Notes under the pieces: generated by a model
Told to the model about the DNA's origin: nothing
The model's database searches: none
What the model saw: only the letters and a program-made list of their open reading frames with translations
Translations under genes and position numbers: made by a program
NCBI RefSeq assembly: GCF_001945445.1
Contig: NZ_MSXW01000061.1
Span: 379,346 to 443,345, forward strand
DNA: 64,000 nucleotides
Reading direction: 5' to 3'
Origin: Pseudomonas sp. PA27(2017)
GTDB taxonomy: Bacteria; Pseudomonadota; Gammaproteobacteria; Pseudomonadales; Pseudomonadaceae
Part shown: positions 32,476-41,702 of the stretch, in pieces
How positions within the stretch are numbered: the first letter of the stretch is position 1
Layout of the letters: each line of letters begins with the position of its first letter

Positions 32476-32644
32476 CACCGAGACTCCTGGGAGTTTCGTA
32501 TGCCAACTGCTGCTCATGAAGCAGCAGTACTGAACGGCAACCGGCGTTGAGCAGGGTTGAGTGGTGTGGCGATAGTCATTGGAGAGGCAAGGCTCGTGGT
32601 TTGGGCCGAGTACAACAATCGAGTAGAAGAACAGGACGCATCCC

Positions 32645-33625
32645 ATGAAGAAATTCGCGATTCCCGGTGTAATCACCACCGTGGCAGCGGCGTTGGCCCT
32701 GTCCGCCACCAGTTCGCTTAGTCATGCGCAGGAGCGCTTCGTCACCATCGGCACTGGCGGCCAGACAGGCGTCTACTACGTTGCCGGGCAGTCCATCTGT
32801 CGCTTCGTCAACCGCCTGGGCACCGACCAGGGCGTGCGTTGCAACGCACCGTCCACCGCTGCCAGCGTGTACAACATCAACGCCCTGCGCACGGGCGAGT
32901 TCAACTTTGGTTTCATCCAGTCCGACCACCAGTACAAGGCCATGAACGGCCTGGCGCCGTTCGACAAGCAAGGCCCGATGGAAGAGATGCGCAGCGTGAT
33001 GTCGATGCAGACCGAGGTGCTGACCATCCTCGCCAGCGTTGCGTCCGGCGTGGAGAGCTTCGATGACCTGGCCGGCAAGCGCGTCAACATCGGCGTACCA
33101 GGCTCGGGTAGCCGCGACACCTTCGAAGAGGTCATGCAAGCCAAGGGCTGGACGCGCTCCAGCTTCGCTCTGGCCGCTGAGCTGCGCCCTGCTGAAATGG
33201 CATCGGCCATGGCCGATAAACGCCTGGACGTGATGACCTACGTGGTCGGCCACCCCAACGGTGCGATCCAGGAAGGCTTGAGCGTGGTCTCCGGCAAACT
33301 GATTCCGGTGCAAGGCCCGGACATCGACAAATTCCTCGAAGAAAAAACCTATTACATCAAGACCGAGGTGCCCGGTGGCCTCTATCCGGGCGTCGACCAG
33401 CCGGTACCGTCGCTGGGCGGCAAGGCGCTGCTGGCGGCCAGCAGCAAGACCGATCCGGAGTTGGTCTACCTGGTGGTCAAATCGATCTTCGAAAACTTCG
33501 ACCGCTTCAAGCGCCTGCACCCGGCCTTCGCCAACCTGGAAGAGAAAGAGATGATCTCCGTCGGCCTGAGTGCACCACTGCACGAAGGTGCCGAGCGTTA
33601 CTACAAGGAGCGTGGCTGGCTCTGA
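32645..33625 (+). CDS. TAXI family TRAP transporter solute-binding subunit
   Basis: A 326-aa periplasmic binding protein. A signal peptide (cleavage near LSHAQ) is followed by the TAXI signature IGTGGQTGVYYVAGQSICRF, and later the cleft motif VNIGVPGSGSRDTFEEV. TAXI proteins bind small acids and amino-acid-like ligands and feed a fused TRAP permease, which is the next gene. The gap after ridA (32476-32644) contains a small hairpin (CTGCTGCT / AGCAGCAG). Confidence 0.92.
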   Translation: MKKFAIPGVITTVAAALALSATSSLSHAQERFVTIGTGGQTGVYYVAGQSICRFVNRLGTDQGVRCNAPSTAASVYNINALRTGEFNFGFIQSDHQYKAMNGLAPFDKQGPMEEMRSVMSMQTEVLTILASVASGVESFDDLAGKRVNIGVPGSGSRDTFEEVMQAKGWTRSSFALAAELRPAEMASAMADKRLDVMTYVVGHPNGAIQEGLSVVSGKLIPVQGPDIDKFLEEKTYYIKTEVPGGLYPGVDQPVPSLGGKALLAASSKTDPELVYLVVKSIFENFDRFKRLHPAFANLEEKEMISVGLSAPLHEGAERYYKERGWL

Positions 33626-33715
33626 CAGAGCCGCCATCCCGCCTGCTGCGGCCTGCGCCGGGCAGGCGGAGAGACCGCTCGCTGGCGCGAGTGGTGCTCG
33701 CGTCACCGAGATTAC

Positions 33716-33746
33716 CGGCCGGTCCTGAAGGGCCGGCCGTTTGATT
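33716..33746 (+). terminator. Terminator-like hairpin between TRAP binding protein and permease
   Basis: CGGCCGGTCC pairs with GGGCCGGCCG (one G-U pair) around a TGAA loop, followed by TTTGATTT. It resembles an intrinsic terminator placed inside the operon; partial read-through would give more binding protein than permease. Confidence 0.7.
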
Positions 33747-33759
33747 TGGAGCTGCACCC

Positions 33760-36324
33760 ATGAATCAACAGAGCGCTGCCGAACTCGCTGCCCAGGAAAC
33801 CGGTGCTCGTTCCCCCGGCGGGGTTATGGCCTGGCTGATCGCTGCCCTTGCCCTGAGCTGGTCGCTGTTCCAGCTATGGCTGGTTTCACCCCTGCCGTTC
33901 ATTTTCAGTTTTGGCATCTTCAATGATGCCGAAGCCAGAGCCATCCACCTGGCATTCGCCTTGGCCCTGGCTTTTCTGGTCTACCCTGCCTTCAACCGTT
34001 CACCGCGCAGCCAAGTGCCTTGGCACGACCTGCTGTTCGCCCTGCTGGCTGGCGCAGCGGTGCTCTACCTGTTCATCTTCTACCGCGAACTCGCTAGCCG
34101 GCCAGGCACACCGACCGACCTCGACCTGCTCACTGCGCTGATCGGCATTCCGTTGCTGCTGGAGGCCACCCGGCGCAGCCTTGGCCCTGCGCTGGCGGTG
34201 ATCGCCCTGGTATTTCTCGTCTACTCCGTCGCCGGCCCCTGGATGCCAGGCATGCTGTCGCATCGCGGTGTGTCCTGGGAAGCGCTGGCCAACCACCAGT
34301 GGTTGAGTAGCGAAGGCGTATTCGGCGTCGCATTGGGGGTGTCCACGGCCTTCGTCTTTCTCTTCGTGCTGTTCGGCGCCATGCTCGACCGCGCTGGCGC
34401 CGGCCATTACTTCATCCAGCTGGCGTTCTCCATGCTCGGCCACATGCGGGGCGGGCCAGCCAAAGCCTCGGTGATCGGCTCGATGCTGACCAGCCTGATG
34501 TCCGGTTCGTCCATCGCCAATGTGGTCACCACCGGCCCCTTCACCATTCCGATGATGAAGAAGGTCGGCTATCCCGGTACCAAGGCCGCCGCCATCGAAG
34601 TGGCCGCCTCGACCAATGGCCAGATGATGCCGCCGGTAATGGGCGCTGCGGCCTTCCTGATGATCGAGTATGTCGGCATTCCGTATGTCGAAGTGCTCAA
34701 GCACGCCCTGCTGCCAGCGACCATCTCCTACATCACCCTGCTCTGGCTGGTGCACCTGGAGGCCGTCAAGTTGGGCATGGCCGGCCTGCCGCGGCCGACG
34801 CCCAAGCCCATTCTGCTGCGTCTGATGACCTTGAGCTTCGGCATCGCCCTGGTCAGCGCCCTGGCTTTGGCCGTGTACTACGGCCTTGGCTGGCTCAAGC
34901 CGCTGTTCGGCGACTATGCCAGTTGGGTGATCGCCGGGCTGATCGCCGTCGCCTACCTGGTGCTGATTCGCATTTCTGCCGGGGTCGAACAGCTCGCGGC
35001 GGAAGACCCGGAAACCGCCCTGACCCAGTTGCCGGACACTCGCAAGGTGTTCCTCTCCGGCCTGCACTTCCTGCTGCCGATGGTGATCCTGGTCTGGTGC
35101 CTGATGGTCGAGCGCCTGTCCCCCGGCTTGTCGGCCTTTTGGGGCGTGCTGTCGCTGATCGTCATCCTCGTCACTCAGCGCCCGCTGCTCAACCTGATGC
35201 GCCGCGACCCGCTGCGCCGCGCCGGCACTCTGCGCAATGGTCTGTACGACCTTTACGCCGCACTACAGGCTGGTGCCCGCGGCATGATCGGCATCGGCGT
35301 GGCCACCGCCACCGCCGGCATCGTGGTCGGCGCCATCTCGCAGACCGGCGTCGGAATCGTTCTCGCCGACCTGGTGGAAACCCTGTCGATGGGTAACCTG
35401 CTGCTGATGCTGGTGCTTACCGGGGTATTTTGCGTGGTGCTGGGCCTCGGCCTGCCGACCACAGCCAACTACATCGTGGTGTCGTCGCTGATGGCGCCGG
35501 TGATCGTTTCGCTAGGCCAACAGCATGGTCTAGTGGTGCCGCTGATCGCGGTGCACATGTTCGTTTTCTATTTCGGCTTGCTGGCCGACTCCACGCCTCC
35601 GGTGGGGCTTGCCTCGTTCGCGGCAGCGGCGATCGCCAGAGACGACCCGATCAAGACTGGAATTCAGGCTTTCATCTACGACGCACGCAGCATCGTGTGG
35701 CCGTTCATGTTCATCTTCAATACTGACCTGTTGCTGATCGACGTGACCGTCACCCAAGGCATAATCACCTTTTTCAGCGCTACGCTGGCGATGCTGGTGT
35801 TCGCCTCGGCCACCCAGGGCTGGTTCATCACCCGCAACCGCTGGTTCGAACTGCCGTTGCTGTTACTGATCTCCTTTACCCTGTTCCGCCCGGATTTCTG
35901 GCTGGATCGCGTCATCGCGCCTTACCAGGGCGAGCCACCGGCACGTTTCGCCGAAGCGCTGCGCGAGGCTGATCCCGGCGACGATCTGCGCCTGGTAGTG
36001 CGTCAGGAAGAAGTGGATGGCAGCACCCGTGACCTGACGGTGATGTTCAAGGTGCCGGACAGCGTGCCCGAAGAGCGGCTGGAGGCCCTGGGCCTGACGT
36101 TGTACGAGGAAGGTGAGCGCACCCTGATCGATGCGGTGGGCTTCAGATCGGCAGCCGAGCGCGCCGGCCTGCAGTTCGACCAGGAGGTTCTCGAACTGCA
36201 AATGGAAAGCCATCGTCCTCCCAAGGAAATCATGTGGATCCCAGCGGTTCTGCTTCTTGGTCTGTTGGGTTGGCTGCAACTGCGGCGGGCAAAGGCGCAG
36301 CAACTGCCGCAGACCCTGTTCTGA
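33760..36324 (+). CDS. TRAP transporter fused permease (TAXI type, small plus large subunit)
   Basis: An 854-aa inner-membrane protein. The first about 180 residues hold the DctQ-like helices; the DctM-like domain follows with hallmark segments MTSLMSGSSIANVVTTGPFT and LGLGLPTTANYIVVSSLMAP. After the last transport helix a DUF3394-like C-terminal region (about 700-854) includes a soluble part with a PDZ-like stretch DAVGFRSAAERAGLQFDQ and a final membrane anchor (AVLLLGLLGWLQL). It takes substrate from the TAXI protein using an ion gradient. Confidence 0.92.
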   Translation: MNQQSAAELAAQETGARSPGGVMAWLIAALALSWSLFQLWLVSPLPFIFSFGIFNDAEARAIHLAFALALAFLVYPAFNRSPRSQVPWHDLLFALLAGAAVLYLFIFYRELASRPGTPTDLDLLTALIGIPLLLEATRRSLGPALAVIALVFLVYSVAGPWMPGMLSHRGVSWEALANHQWLSSEGVFGVALGVSTAFVFLFVLFGAMLDRAGAGHYFIQLAFSMLGHMRGGPAKASVIGSMLTSLMSGSSIANVVTTGPFTIPMMKKVGYPGTKAAAIEVAASTNGQMMPPVMGAAAFLMIEYVGIPYVEVLKHALLPATISYITLLWLVHLEAVKLGMAGLPRPTPKPILLRLMTLSFGIALVSALALAVYYGLGWLKPLFGDYASWVIAGLIAVAYLVLIRISAGVEQLAAEDPETALTQLPDTRKVFLSGLHFLLPMVILVWCLMVERLSPGLSAFWGVLSLIVILVTQRPLLNLMRRDPLRRAGTLRNGLYDLYAALQAGARGMIGIGVATATAGIVVGAISQTGVGIVLADLVETLSMGNLLLMLVLTGVFCVVLGLGLPTTANYIVVSSLMAPVIVSLGQQHGLVVPLIAVHMFVFYFGLLADSTPPVGLASFAAAAIARDDPIKTGIQAFIYDARSIVWPFMFIFNTDLLLIDVTVTQGIITFFSATLAMLVFASATQGWFITRNRWFELPLLLLISFTLFRPDFWLDRVIAPYQGEPPARFAEALREADPGDDLRLVVRQEEVDGSTRDLTVMFKVPDSVPEERLEALGLTLYEEGERTLIDAVGFRSAAERAGLQFDQEVLELQMESHRPPKEIMWIPAVLLLGLLGWLQLRRAKAQQLPQTLF

Positions 36325-36460
36325 GTGAAGGAGACCTCGCGCTGCAGGCCGTGTGAGCAAAGCGAAGCTCGGTCATGCAGCGTTAAGATCCGGCTGTGCT
36401 AAGCATCCAGGTGGCGTGTAACCTTACCTGACCGGTCTGCCTACCAGAGGAAACGTATCC

Positions 36461-37126
36461 ATGCTCAGGCTCCATGGTTTTGCCGTCAGCAACTACTACA
36501 ACATGGTCAAACTCGCCCTGCTGGAGAAGGGTTTGCCGTTCGAGGAAGTGCAGGTCTTCGCCTCCCGCGACGAAGCCTTCCTGGCGATCAGCCCGCGCGG
36601 CAAGGTGCCGGTGTTGCAATGCGAGCACGGCTACATCAGTGAAACGTCGGCGATTCTCGAATACATCGAGGCGCTGGGCCAGGGGCCGTCGCTGCTGCCC
36701 AAGGGGGCCTACGAGCAGGCGCGGGTGCGCGAGCTGGCCAGGCACATCGAGCTGTATATCGAACTGCCGGCGCGCGCCTGTTATGCCCAGGCATTCTTCG
36801 GTCTGCAGGTCGACCCGGCGATCCAGGCCAAGACCCGTGAAGAACTGTTGGCCGGTATCGACTCGCTGAAGCGCCTCGGCACCTTCTCGCCCTACGTGGC
36901 GGGCGACAGCCTGAGCCTGGCCGACCTGTATTTTCTGTACAGCGTCGACCTTGCTGCCGCCGTGGCTCACAAGGTGTTCGCCATCGACCTGCTGGGCGAC
37001 TTCCCTGAGGCCAGGGCGCTGCTCGAACGCTTCGCCGAGAACCTCCATGTGCAGCGCATCGCGGCCGACAAGGACGCGTTGATGGGGTCGTTCCTGGCCC
37101 ACATGAAAGCGCGTTTCGGCGGCTGA
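36461..37126 (+). CDS. Glutathione S-transferase family protein
   Basis: A 221-aa GST. The thioredoxin-like domain (about 1-80) has FAVSNYYNMVKLALLEKGLPF and the glutathione-binding ETSAILEYIE; the helical domain follows (FSPYVAGDSLSLADLY). Substrate is not predictable. It is separated by 136 bases from the TRAP permease, so it may have its own promoter, and it ends one base before the convergent GNAT gene. Confidence 0.88.
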   Translation: MLRLHGFAVSNYYNMVKLALLEKGLPFEEVQVFASRDEAFLAISPRGKVPVLQCEHGYISETSAILEYIEALGQGPSLLPKGAYEQARVRELARHIELYIELPARACYAQAFFGLQVDPAIQAKTREELLAGIDSLKRLGTFSPYVAGDSLSLADLYFLYSVDLAAAVAHKVFAIDLLGDFPEARALLERFAENLHVQRIAADKDALMGSFLAHMKARFGG

Positions 37127-37606
37127 TCAGCCGGCGGCGAAGCTCGTCAGGGCTTCGCCGGTCAGGCGGTAGCCGATCCACTCGTTCTGCGGCTTGGCGC
37201 CGATGGAGTCGTAGAACTCGATGGCCGGCGTGTTCCAGTCCAGCACCGACCATTCGAAGCGACCACAACCGCGCGCCACCGCCAGCTTGGCCAGATGGCG
37301 CAGCAGCGCCTTGCCGGCACCGACGCCGCGCTGCTGCGGGGTGACGTAAAGGTCTTCCAGGTACAGGCCGTGCTTGCCCAGCCAGGTCGAGTAATTGAAG
37401 AAATACACGGCGTAGCCGATCGGCTCGCCGTTCAGTTCGCAGATCAGCCCGTGGGCCGTGCTGCCTTGACCGAACAGGCTGTTCTCGATGCCGGCGACAT
37501 CGGTTTTCACCTCGTGCTCGGCCTTCTCGTAGATGGCCAGGTCGGTGATGAAACGCAGGATCAGGGCAGCGTCTTCGCGTACGGCAGGGCGGATGTGAAT
37601 CGACAT
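37127..37606 (-). CDS. GNAT family N-acetyltransferase
   Basis: A 159-aa acetyltransferase. The acetyl-CoA loop is PQQRGVGAGKAL, and the strands EDLYVTPQQ and GRFEWSVLDWNTPAIEFYDS resemble the diamine/spermidine acetyltransferase-like group (SAT). The target could therefore be a polyamine or amino acid, which is inference. Same strand as the kinase-like gene 15 bases upstream. Confidence 0.86.
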   Translation of the reverse strand: MSIHIRPAVREDAALILRFITDLAIYEKAEHEVKTDVAGIENSLFGQGSTAHGLICELNGEPIGYAVYFFNYSTWLGKHGLYLEDLYVTPQQRGVGAGKALLRHLAKLAVARGCGRFEWSVLDWNTPAIEFYDSIGAKPQNEWIGYRLTGEALTSFAAG

Positions 37607-37621
37607 GATGGTTTCCTGAAT

Positions 37622-38167
37622 CTATCGGGTTGGCAGCGTGGCCAGAAAATCATTGATGGCCTGGCGTGAAGCGAGGCGCAGGTAAGGGCGATGGGGTGGG
37701 GCGTCGCGCATTTCCTCTGCATAACGCGCGCGATACTTGCCGTGACGCGTCCACGACCAGGCCAGAATCGACTGCTCGGGTTTGAGGCTGAACAGGTTGG
37801 CCCAGCGTTCGCGGTTGCCGTTCCACAGCTCCTGGCTTTGCAGCAGGCGGCGTAGCGTGCGCCACAGCACCTGGCGCATCACGGCGTGGCGCGGCAGATC
37901 CAGCCAGATCACCAGATCCGCCTGTTCGAGAATCTGCGTGCGTACTGCCGAATAGTTGCCTTCCACCACCCAGCCATCGCCTCTGGTGGCTTGTGCCACC
38001 GCCTGCCGGAAAGCATCGACCGGCAGGGGCTGCCAGCCGGGTTGGTGGTACAGCGCATCGAGTTCGATATGCCGGTAGCCCAGCTGCAGTGCCAACTGGC
38101 GCGACAGTGTGGTCTTCCCCGCCCCGGAGCAGCCGACCACCGAAATACGGCGGCCGGGAACGCTCAT
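37622..38167 (-). CDS. P-loop adenylate-kinase-like protein (FlaR/DNA topology modulation type)
   Basis: A 181-aa small nucleoside-kinase-fold protein. Walker A is VGCSGAGKTTLSRQLA at residues 11-26; the LID-like and helical parts include ELDALYHQPGWQPLP and GWVVEGNYS, typical of proteins annotated FlaR-like. A real kinase substrate is unknown. The start overlaps the argH stop by ATGA, so it is translated with argH. Confidence 0.82.
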   Translation of the reverse strand: MSVPGRRISVVGCSGAGKTTLSRQLALQLGYRHIELDALYHQPGWQPLPVDAFRQAVAQATRGDGWVVEGNYSAVRTQILEQADLVIWLDLPRHAVMRQVLWRTLRRLLQSQELWNGNRERWANLFSLKPEQSILAWSWTRHGKYRARYAEEMRDAPPHRPYLRLASRQAINDFLATLPTR

Positions 38168-39558
38168 CGTGTGGCCAGCAGGTTCTGGCCGCGCGCCACC
38201 GCCGCACGCACCTGAGCCGGTGCGGTACCGCCGATGTGGTCACGGGCATTCACCGAGCCTTCCAGAGTCAGCACGGCGAATACGTCCTGCTCGATCTGGT
38301 CGCTGAACTGGCGCAGCTCGTCGAGGCTCATTTCGGCCAGGTCCTTGCCGCTGTCGACGCCGTACTTCACCGCATGGCCGACGATCTCGTGGCAGTCACG
38401 GAACGGCAGGCCCTTGCGTACGAGGTAGTCGGCCAGGTCGGTGGCGGTGGAGAAACCGCGCAGCGCCGCTTCGCGCATGATGGCGTGCTTGGGTTTGATC
38501 GCCGGGATCATGTCGGCGAAGGCGCGCAACGAATCACGCAAGGTGTCGGCGGCGTCGAACAGCGGTTCCTTGTCTTCCTGGTTGTCCTTGTTGTAAGCCA
38601 GCGGCTGGCCTTTCATCAGGGTCAACAGGCCGGTCAGGGCGCCGAACACGCGGCCGGTCTTGCCGCGTACCAGCTCGGGTACGTCGGGATTTTTCTTCTG
38701 CGGCATGATCGAGGAGCCGGTGCAGAAACGATCCGGCAGATCGATGAACTGAAACTGGGCGCTGGTCCACAGCACCAGCTCTTCGGAGAAGCGCGACAGG
38801 TGCATCATCGCCAGCGACGCGGCGGCGCAGAATTCGATGGCGAAGTCGCGATCCGACACGCCGTCCAGGGAATTGCCGCCCACCGCGTCGAAGCCCAGCA
38901 GCTCGGCGGTTATCTCGCGCTGGATCGGGTAGGTGGTGCCGGCCAGCGCAGCGCTGCCCAGGGGCATGCGGTTGGTGCGCTTGCGGCAGTCGACCAGGCG
39001 CTCGTAGTCGCGCGAAAGCATTTCGAACCAGGCCAGCAGATGATGGCCGAAGGTTACCGGCTGGGCGGTTTGCAGGTGGGTGAAGCCGGGCATGATGGTC
39101 TCGGCTTCGCGCTCGGCCTGTTCCAGCAGGCCCTGCTGCAGGCGGGTGATTTCGGCCAGGATCAGGTCGATCTCGTCCCGCAGCCACAGGCGGATGTCGG
39201 TGGCCACCTGATCGTTGCGCGAGCGGCCGGTGTGCAGCTTCTTGCCGGTCACGCCGATGCGGTCGGTCAGGCGCGCCTCGATGTTCATGTGCACGTCTTC
39301 CAGGTCGACGCGCCAGTCGAAGCTGCCCGCTTCGATCTCGTTCTGGATCTGCTTGAGGCCATCGATGATCGCATCGCGTTCGGCGTCGGTCAGTACGCCG
39401 ACCTTGGCCAGCATGGTGGCGTGGGCGATGGACCCCATGATGTCGTGACGGTACAGGCGCTTGTCGAATTCCACCGAAGCGGTGAAGCGGGCGACGAAGG
39501 CGTCGACGGGTTCGCTGAAGCGGCCGCCCCAGGACTGATTGGTTTTTTCTTGGCTCAT
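38164..39558 (-). CDS. argH: Argininosuccinate lyase
   Basis: A 464-aa fumarase/aspartase-superfamily enzyme that releases arginine and fumarate. The family signature GSSIMPQKKNPD is intact, as are the N-terminal WGGRFSE and the HTGRSRNDQVATD motif. The start MSQEKTNQSWGGRF matches family length; an upstream extension overlaps the algZ control region. It is divergent from algZ, the conserved Pseudomonas arrangement. Confidence 0.96.
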   Translation of the reverse strand: MSQEKTNQSWGGRFSEPVDAFVARFTASVEFDKRLYRHDIMGSIAHATMLAKVGVLTDAERDAIIDGLKQIQNEIEAGSFDWRVDLEDVHMNIEARLTDRIGVTGKKLHTGRSRNDQVATDIRLWLRDEIDLILAEITRLQQGLLEQAEREAETIMPGFTHLQTAQPVTFGHHLLAWFEMLSRDYERLVDCRKRTNRMPLGSAALAGTTYPIQREITAELLGFDAVGGNSLDGVSDRDFAIEFCAAASLAMMHLSRFSEELVLWTSAQFQFIDLPDRFCTGSSIMPQKKNPDVPELVRGKTGRVFGALTGLLTLMKGQPLAYNKDNQEDKEPLFDAADTLRDSLRAFADMIPAIKPKHAIMREAALRGFSTATDLADYLVRKGLPFRDCHEIVGHAVKYGVDSGKDLAEMSLDELRQFSDQIEQDVFAVLTLEGSVNARDHIGGTAPAQVRAAVARGQNLLATR

Positions 39559-39777
39559 GAATGTGGCTCGGCTGTAGGCGTGTTCGGACGGATCAAGGCT
39601 GCCCGTCATGGCGGAAAAGTGTGCCGATGATAACAGACCCGGCACCCTGCGCAGTGGCCGGCGCGAGTGTCGCCTGGGTCACAGTTTCGTCCCTTCGCCA
39701 CGCGTTTACGCGGCTTATTTCGCCTGCCTGCCACGGGCTCTCTTGCCCGTTGCGCAGTGCACGTCGAAACTGCCGAG

Positions 39778-40854
39778 ATGAACGACACACGCAAGACCTC
39801 GACCCCTAAGGCGCCGAACGATTTTTTCGTGCCCGAGCTGTGCCAGCCCGAAGCGCTGCTCAGCACCGTGCTGCTCGCCGAACTGCTGGTGCTGGTACTG
39901 GTGCTCGCCGAGCCGATGCTGCCCGGTTTCGACTGGGTGCGCCTGGCGCTGACCTCGCTGTTCGTACAGTGGATCGTGCTGCTGTCCTCGGCATTGTTGT
40001 GCCGGTTGCGGCCGCTGCTCGCCAGGCTGCGGGCGATGTGGGCCGGTGCCGCCTGCTGTGCATTGGTGGTGGGGCTCACGTTGGGCTGCACGGCGGTCGC
40101 CGACTATTACGATCTCGGCGGGCCGCTGCCCCATGAGGGCGAGGTCAACCTGTACCTTCGCCATGCGCTGATCAGCCTGATCATGTCGGCGTTGCTACTG
40201 CGTTATTTCTATCTGCAGAGCCAGTGGCGGCGTCAGGAGCAGGCCGAGCTGCGCGCGCGCATCGAATCGCTGCAGGCGCGCATCCGCCCGCACTTCCTGT
40301 TCAACAGTTTGAACAGCATCGCGAGCCTGGTTGTCACAGATTCTGCCAGGGCGGAACAAGCGGTGCTGGATCTCTCCGACCTGTTCCGGGCAAGCCTGGC
40401 CAAGCCCGGTAGCCTCGTCAGTTGGAGCGAGGAACTGGAACTGGCACAGCGGTACCTGTCGATCGAGCAATATCGGCTTGGCGAACGGCTACAGTTGCAG
40501 TGGGACGTCGACGATGTTCCCGCTGACCTGCCGATTCCCCAGCTGACCCTGCAGCCGCTGCTGGAGAACGCTCTGATCTACGGTATCCAGCCACGTATCG
40601 AAGGGGGACTGGTGCAGATATCAGCCACATACAACGATGGTGTATTCCATCTCAGCGTCTGCAATCCCTTTGATGAGGGCGGCGCACCCATGGCCTCGCG
40701 CGGCACGCACCAGGCGCTGGCCAACATCGATGCGCGGCTTGCGGCACTTTTCGGTTCGCAGGCCAATCTCAGTGTGGAGCGCCGCGATGGCCTTCACTAC
40801 ACCCGTCTACGCTACCCATGTGCAAGACCCATGCAGGAAGCCAGATCATTATGA
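39778..40854 (+). CDS. algZ: LytS/YehU-type sensor histidine kinase AlgZ (FimS)
   Basis: A 358-aa protein of the same length as P. aeruginosa AlgZ. Four membrane helices lie in residues 25-145; the His-kinase box ARIRPHFLFNSLNSIASL contains His172; the ATPase segment has LTLQPLLENALIYGI but a weak glycine box, as known for AlgZ. It pairs with AlgR in control of alginate, twitching and virulence. The stop overlaps algR by ATGA. Confidence 0.95.
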   Translation: MNDTRKTSTPKAPNDFFVPELCQPEALLSTVLLAELLVLVLVLAEPMLPGFDWVRLALTSLFVQWIVLLSSALLCRLRPLLARLRAMWAGAACCALVVGLTLGCTAVADYYDLGGPLPHEGEVNLYLRHALISLIMSALLLRYFYLQSQWRRQEQAELRARIESLQARIRPHFLFNSLNSIASLVVTDSARAEQAVLDLSDLFRASLAKPGSLVSWSEELELAQRYLSIEQYRLGERLQLQWDVDDVPADLPIPQLTLQPLLENALIYGIQPRIEGGLVQISATYNDGVFHLSVCNPFDEGGAPMASRGTHQALANIDARLAALFGSQANLSVERRDGLHYTRLRYPCARPMQEARSL

Positions 40855-41597
40855 ATGTCTTGATCGTTGATGACGAACCCCTTGCCCGTGAGCGCCTGAG
40901 CCGAATGGTGGCCGCGCTGGACGGTTATCGTGTGGTCGAGCCCTCTGCGAGCAATGGCGAAGAGGCGTTGGCGCTCGTGGAGAGCCTCAAGCCCGACGTA
41001 GTGCTGCTCGACATCCGCATGCCGGGCCTCGACGGCCTGCAGGCCGCCGCCAGGCTCTGCGAGCGTGAGGCGCCGCCAGCGGTGATCTTCTGCACCGCCC
41101 ATGATGAGTTTGCCGTGGAGGCCTTTCAGGTCAGCGCGGTGGGCTATCTGGTCAAGCCCGTGCGCCCAGAACACCTTGAGGACGCACTGAAAAAAGCCGA
41201 GCGCCTGAACCGCGTGCAACTGGCCGCGCTCACCCGACCCGCAGCGGAAAGTGGCGTTGGCCCGCGTAGCCATATCAGTGCGCGGACCCGCAAAGGCATA
41301 GAACTGATTCCGCTGGACGACGTGATCTATTTCATCGCCGATCACAAATACGTGACGCTGCGTCACGAGGGCGGCGAGGTCCTGCTCGACGAGCCGCTCA
41401 AGGCGTTGGAGGACGAGTTCGGCGACCGTTTCGTACGCATCCACCGTAATGCCCTGGTGGCCCGCGAGCGTATCGAGCGCCTGCAGCGCACCCCGCTGGG
41501 TCACTTCCAGCTCTACCTCAAGGGGCTCAATGGCGATGCGTTGGTGGTCAGCCGCCGCCACGTTGCGGGTGTGCGGAAATTGATGAACCAGATCTAG
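40851..41597 (+). CDS. algR: LytTR response regulator AlgR
   Basis: A 248-aa regulator of standard length. The receiver domain (1-120) has acidic pocket DDE at 7-9 and phospho-acceptor Asp54 (VVLLDIRMPG); the LytTR DNA-binding domain spans about 140-240 (VIYFIADHKYVTLRHEGGE, FVRIHRNALVA). It activates algD and fimU-pilus genes. Translationally coupled to algZ. Confidence 0.96.
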   Translation: MNVLIVDDEPLARERLSRMVAALDGYRVVEPSASNGEEALALVESLKPDVVLLDIRMPGLDGLQAAARLCEREAPPAVIFCTAHDEFAVEAFQVSAVGYLVKPVRPEHLEDALKKAERLNRVQLAALTRPAAESGVGPRSHISARTRKGIELIPLDDVIYFIADHKYVTLRHEGGEVLLDEPLKALEDEFGDRFVRIHRNALVARERIERLQRTPLGHFQLYLKGLNGDALVVSRRHVAGVRKLMNQI

Positions 41598-41632
41598 CGA
41601 GTCCGTTGCCGCGTCGCGGGCAGTAGGGCGAA

Positions 41633-41662
41633 GGGTCGCAGCCGGCTTCGGGCCGGCGACCC
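41633..41662. terminator. GC hairpin between algR and hemC
   Basis: GGGTCGC-A-GCCGGC pairs with GCCGGCGACCC around a TTCGG loop, with a single bulged A. No T-tract follows, so termination is uncertain. Confidence 0.4.
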
Positions 41663-41702
41663 GCGAGCCTGTTATCATTCGCGGCAACTGGTTTTCTGGA
41701 AC

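Noticed and set aside
38030..39630. A 545-codon plus-strand frame opposite argH
   Set aside because: It mirrors the codon bias of argH, shows no domain and would run through the divergent algZ control region.
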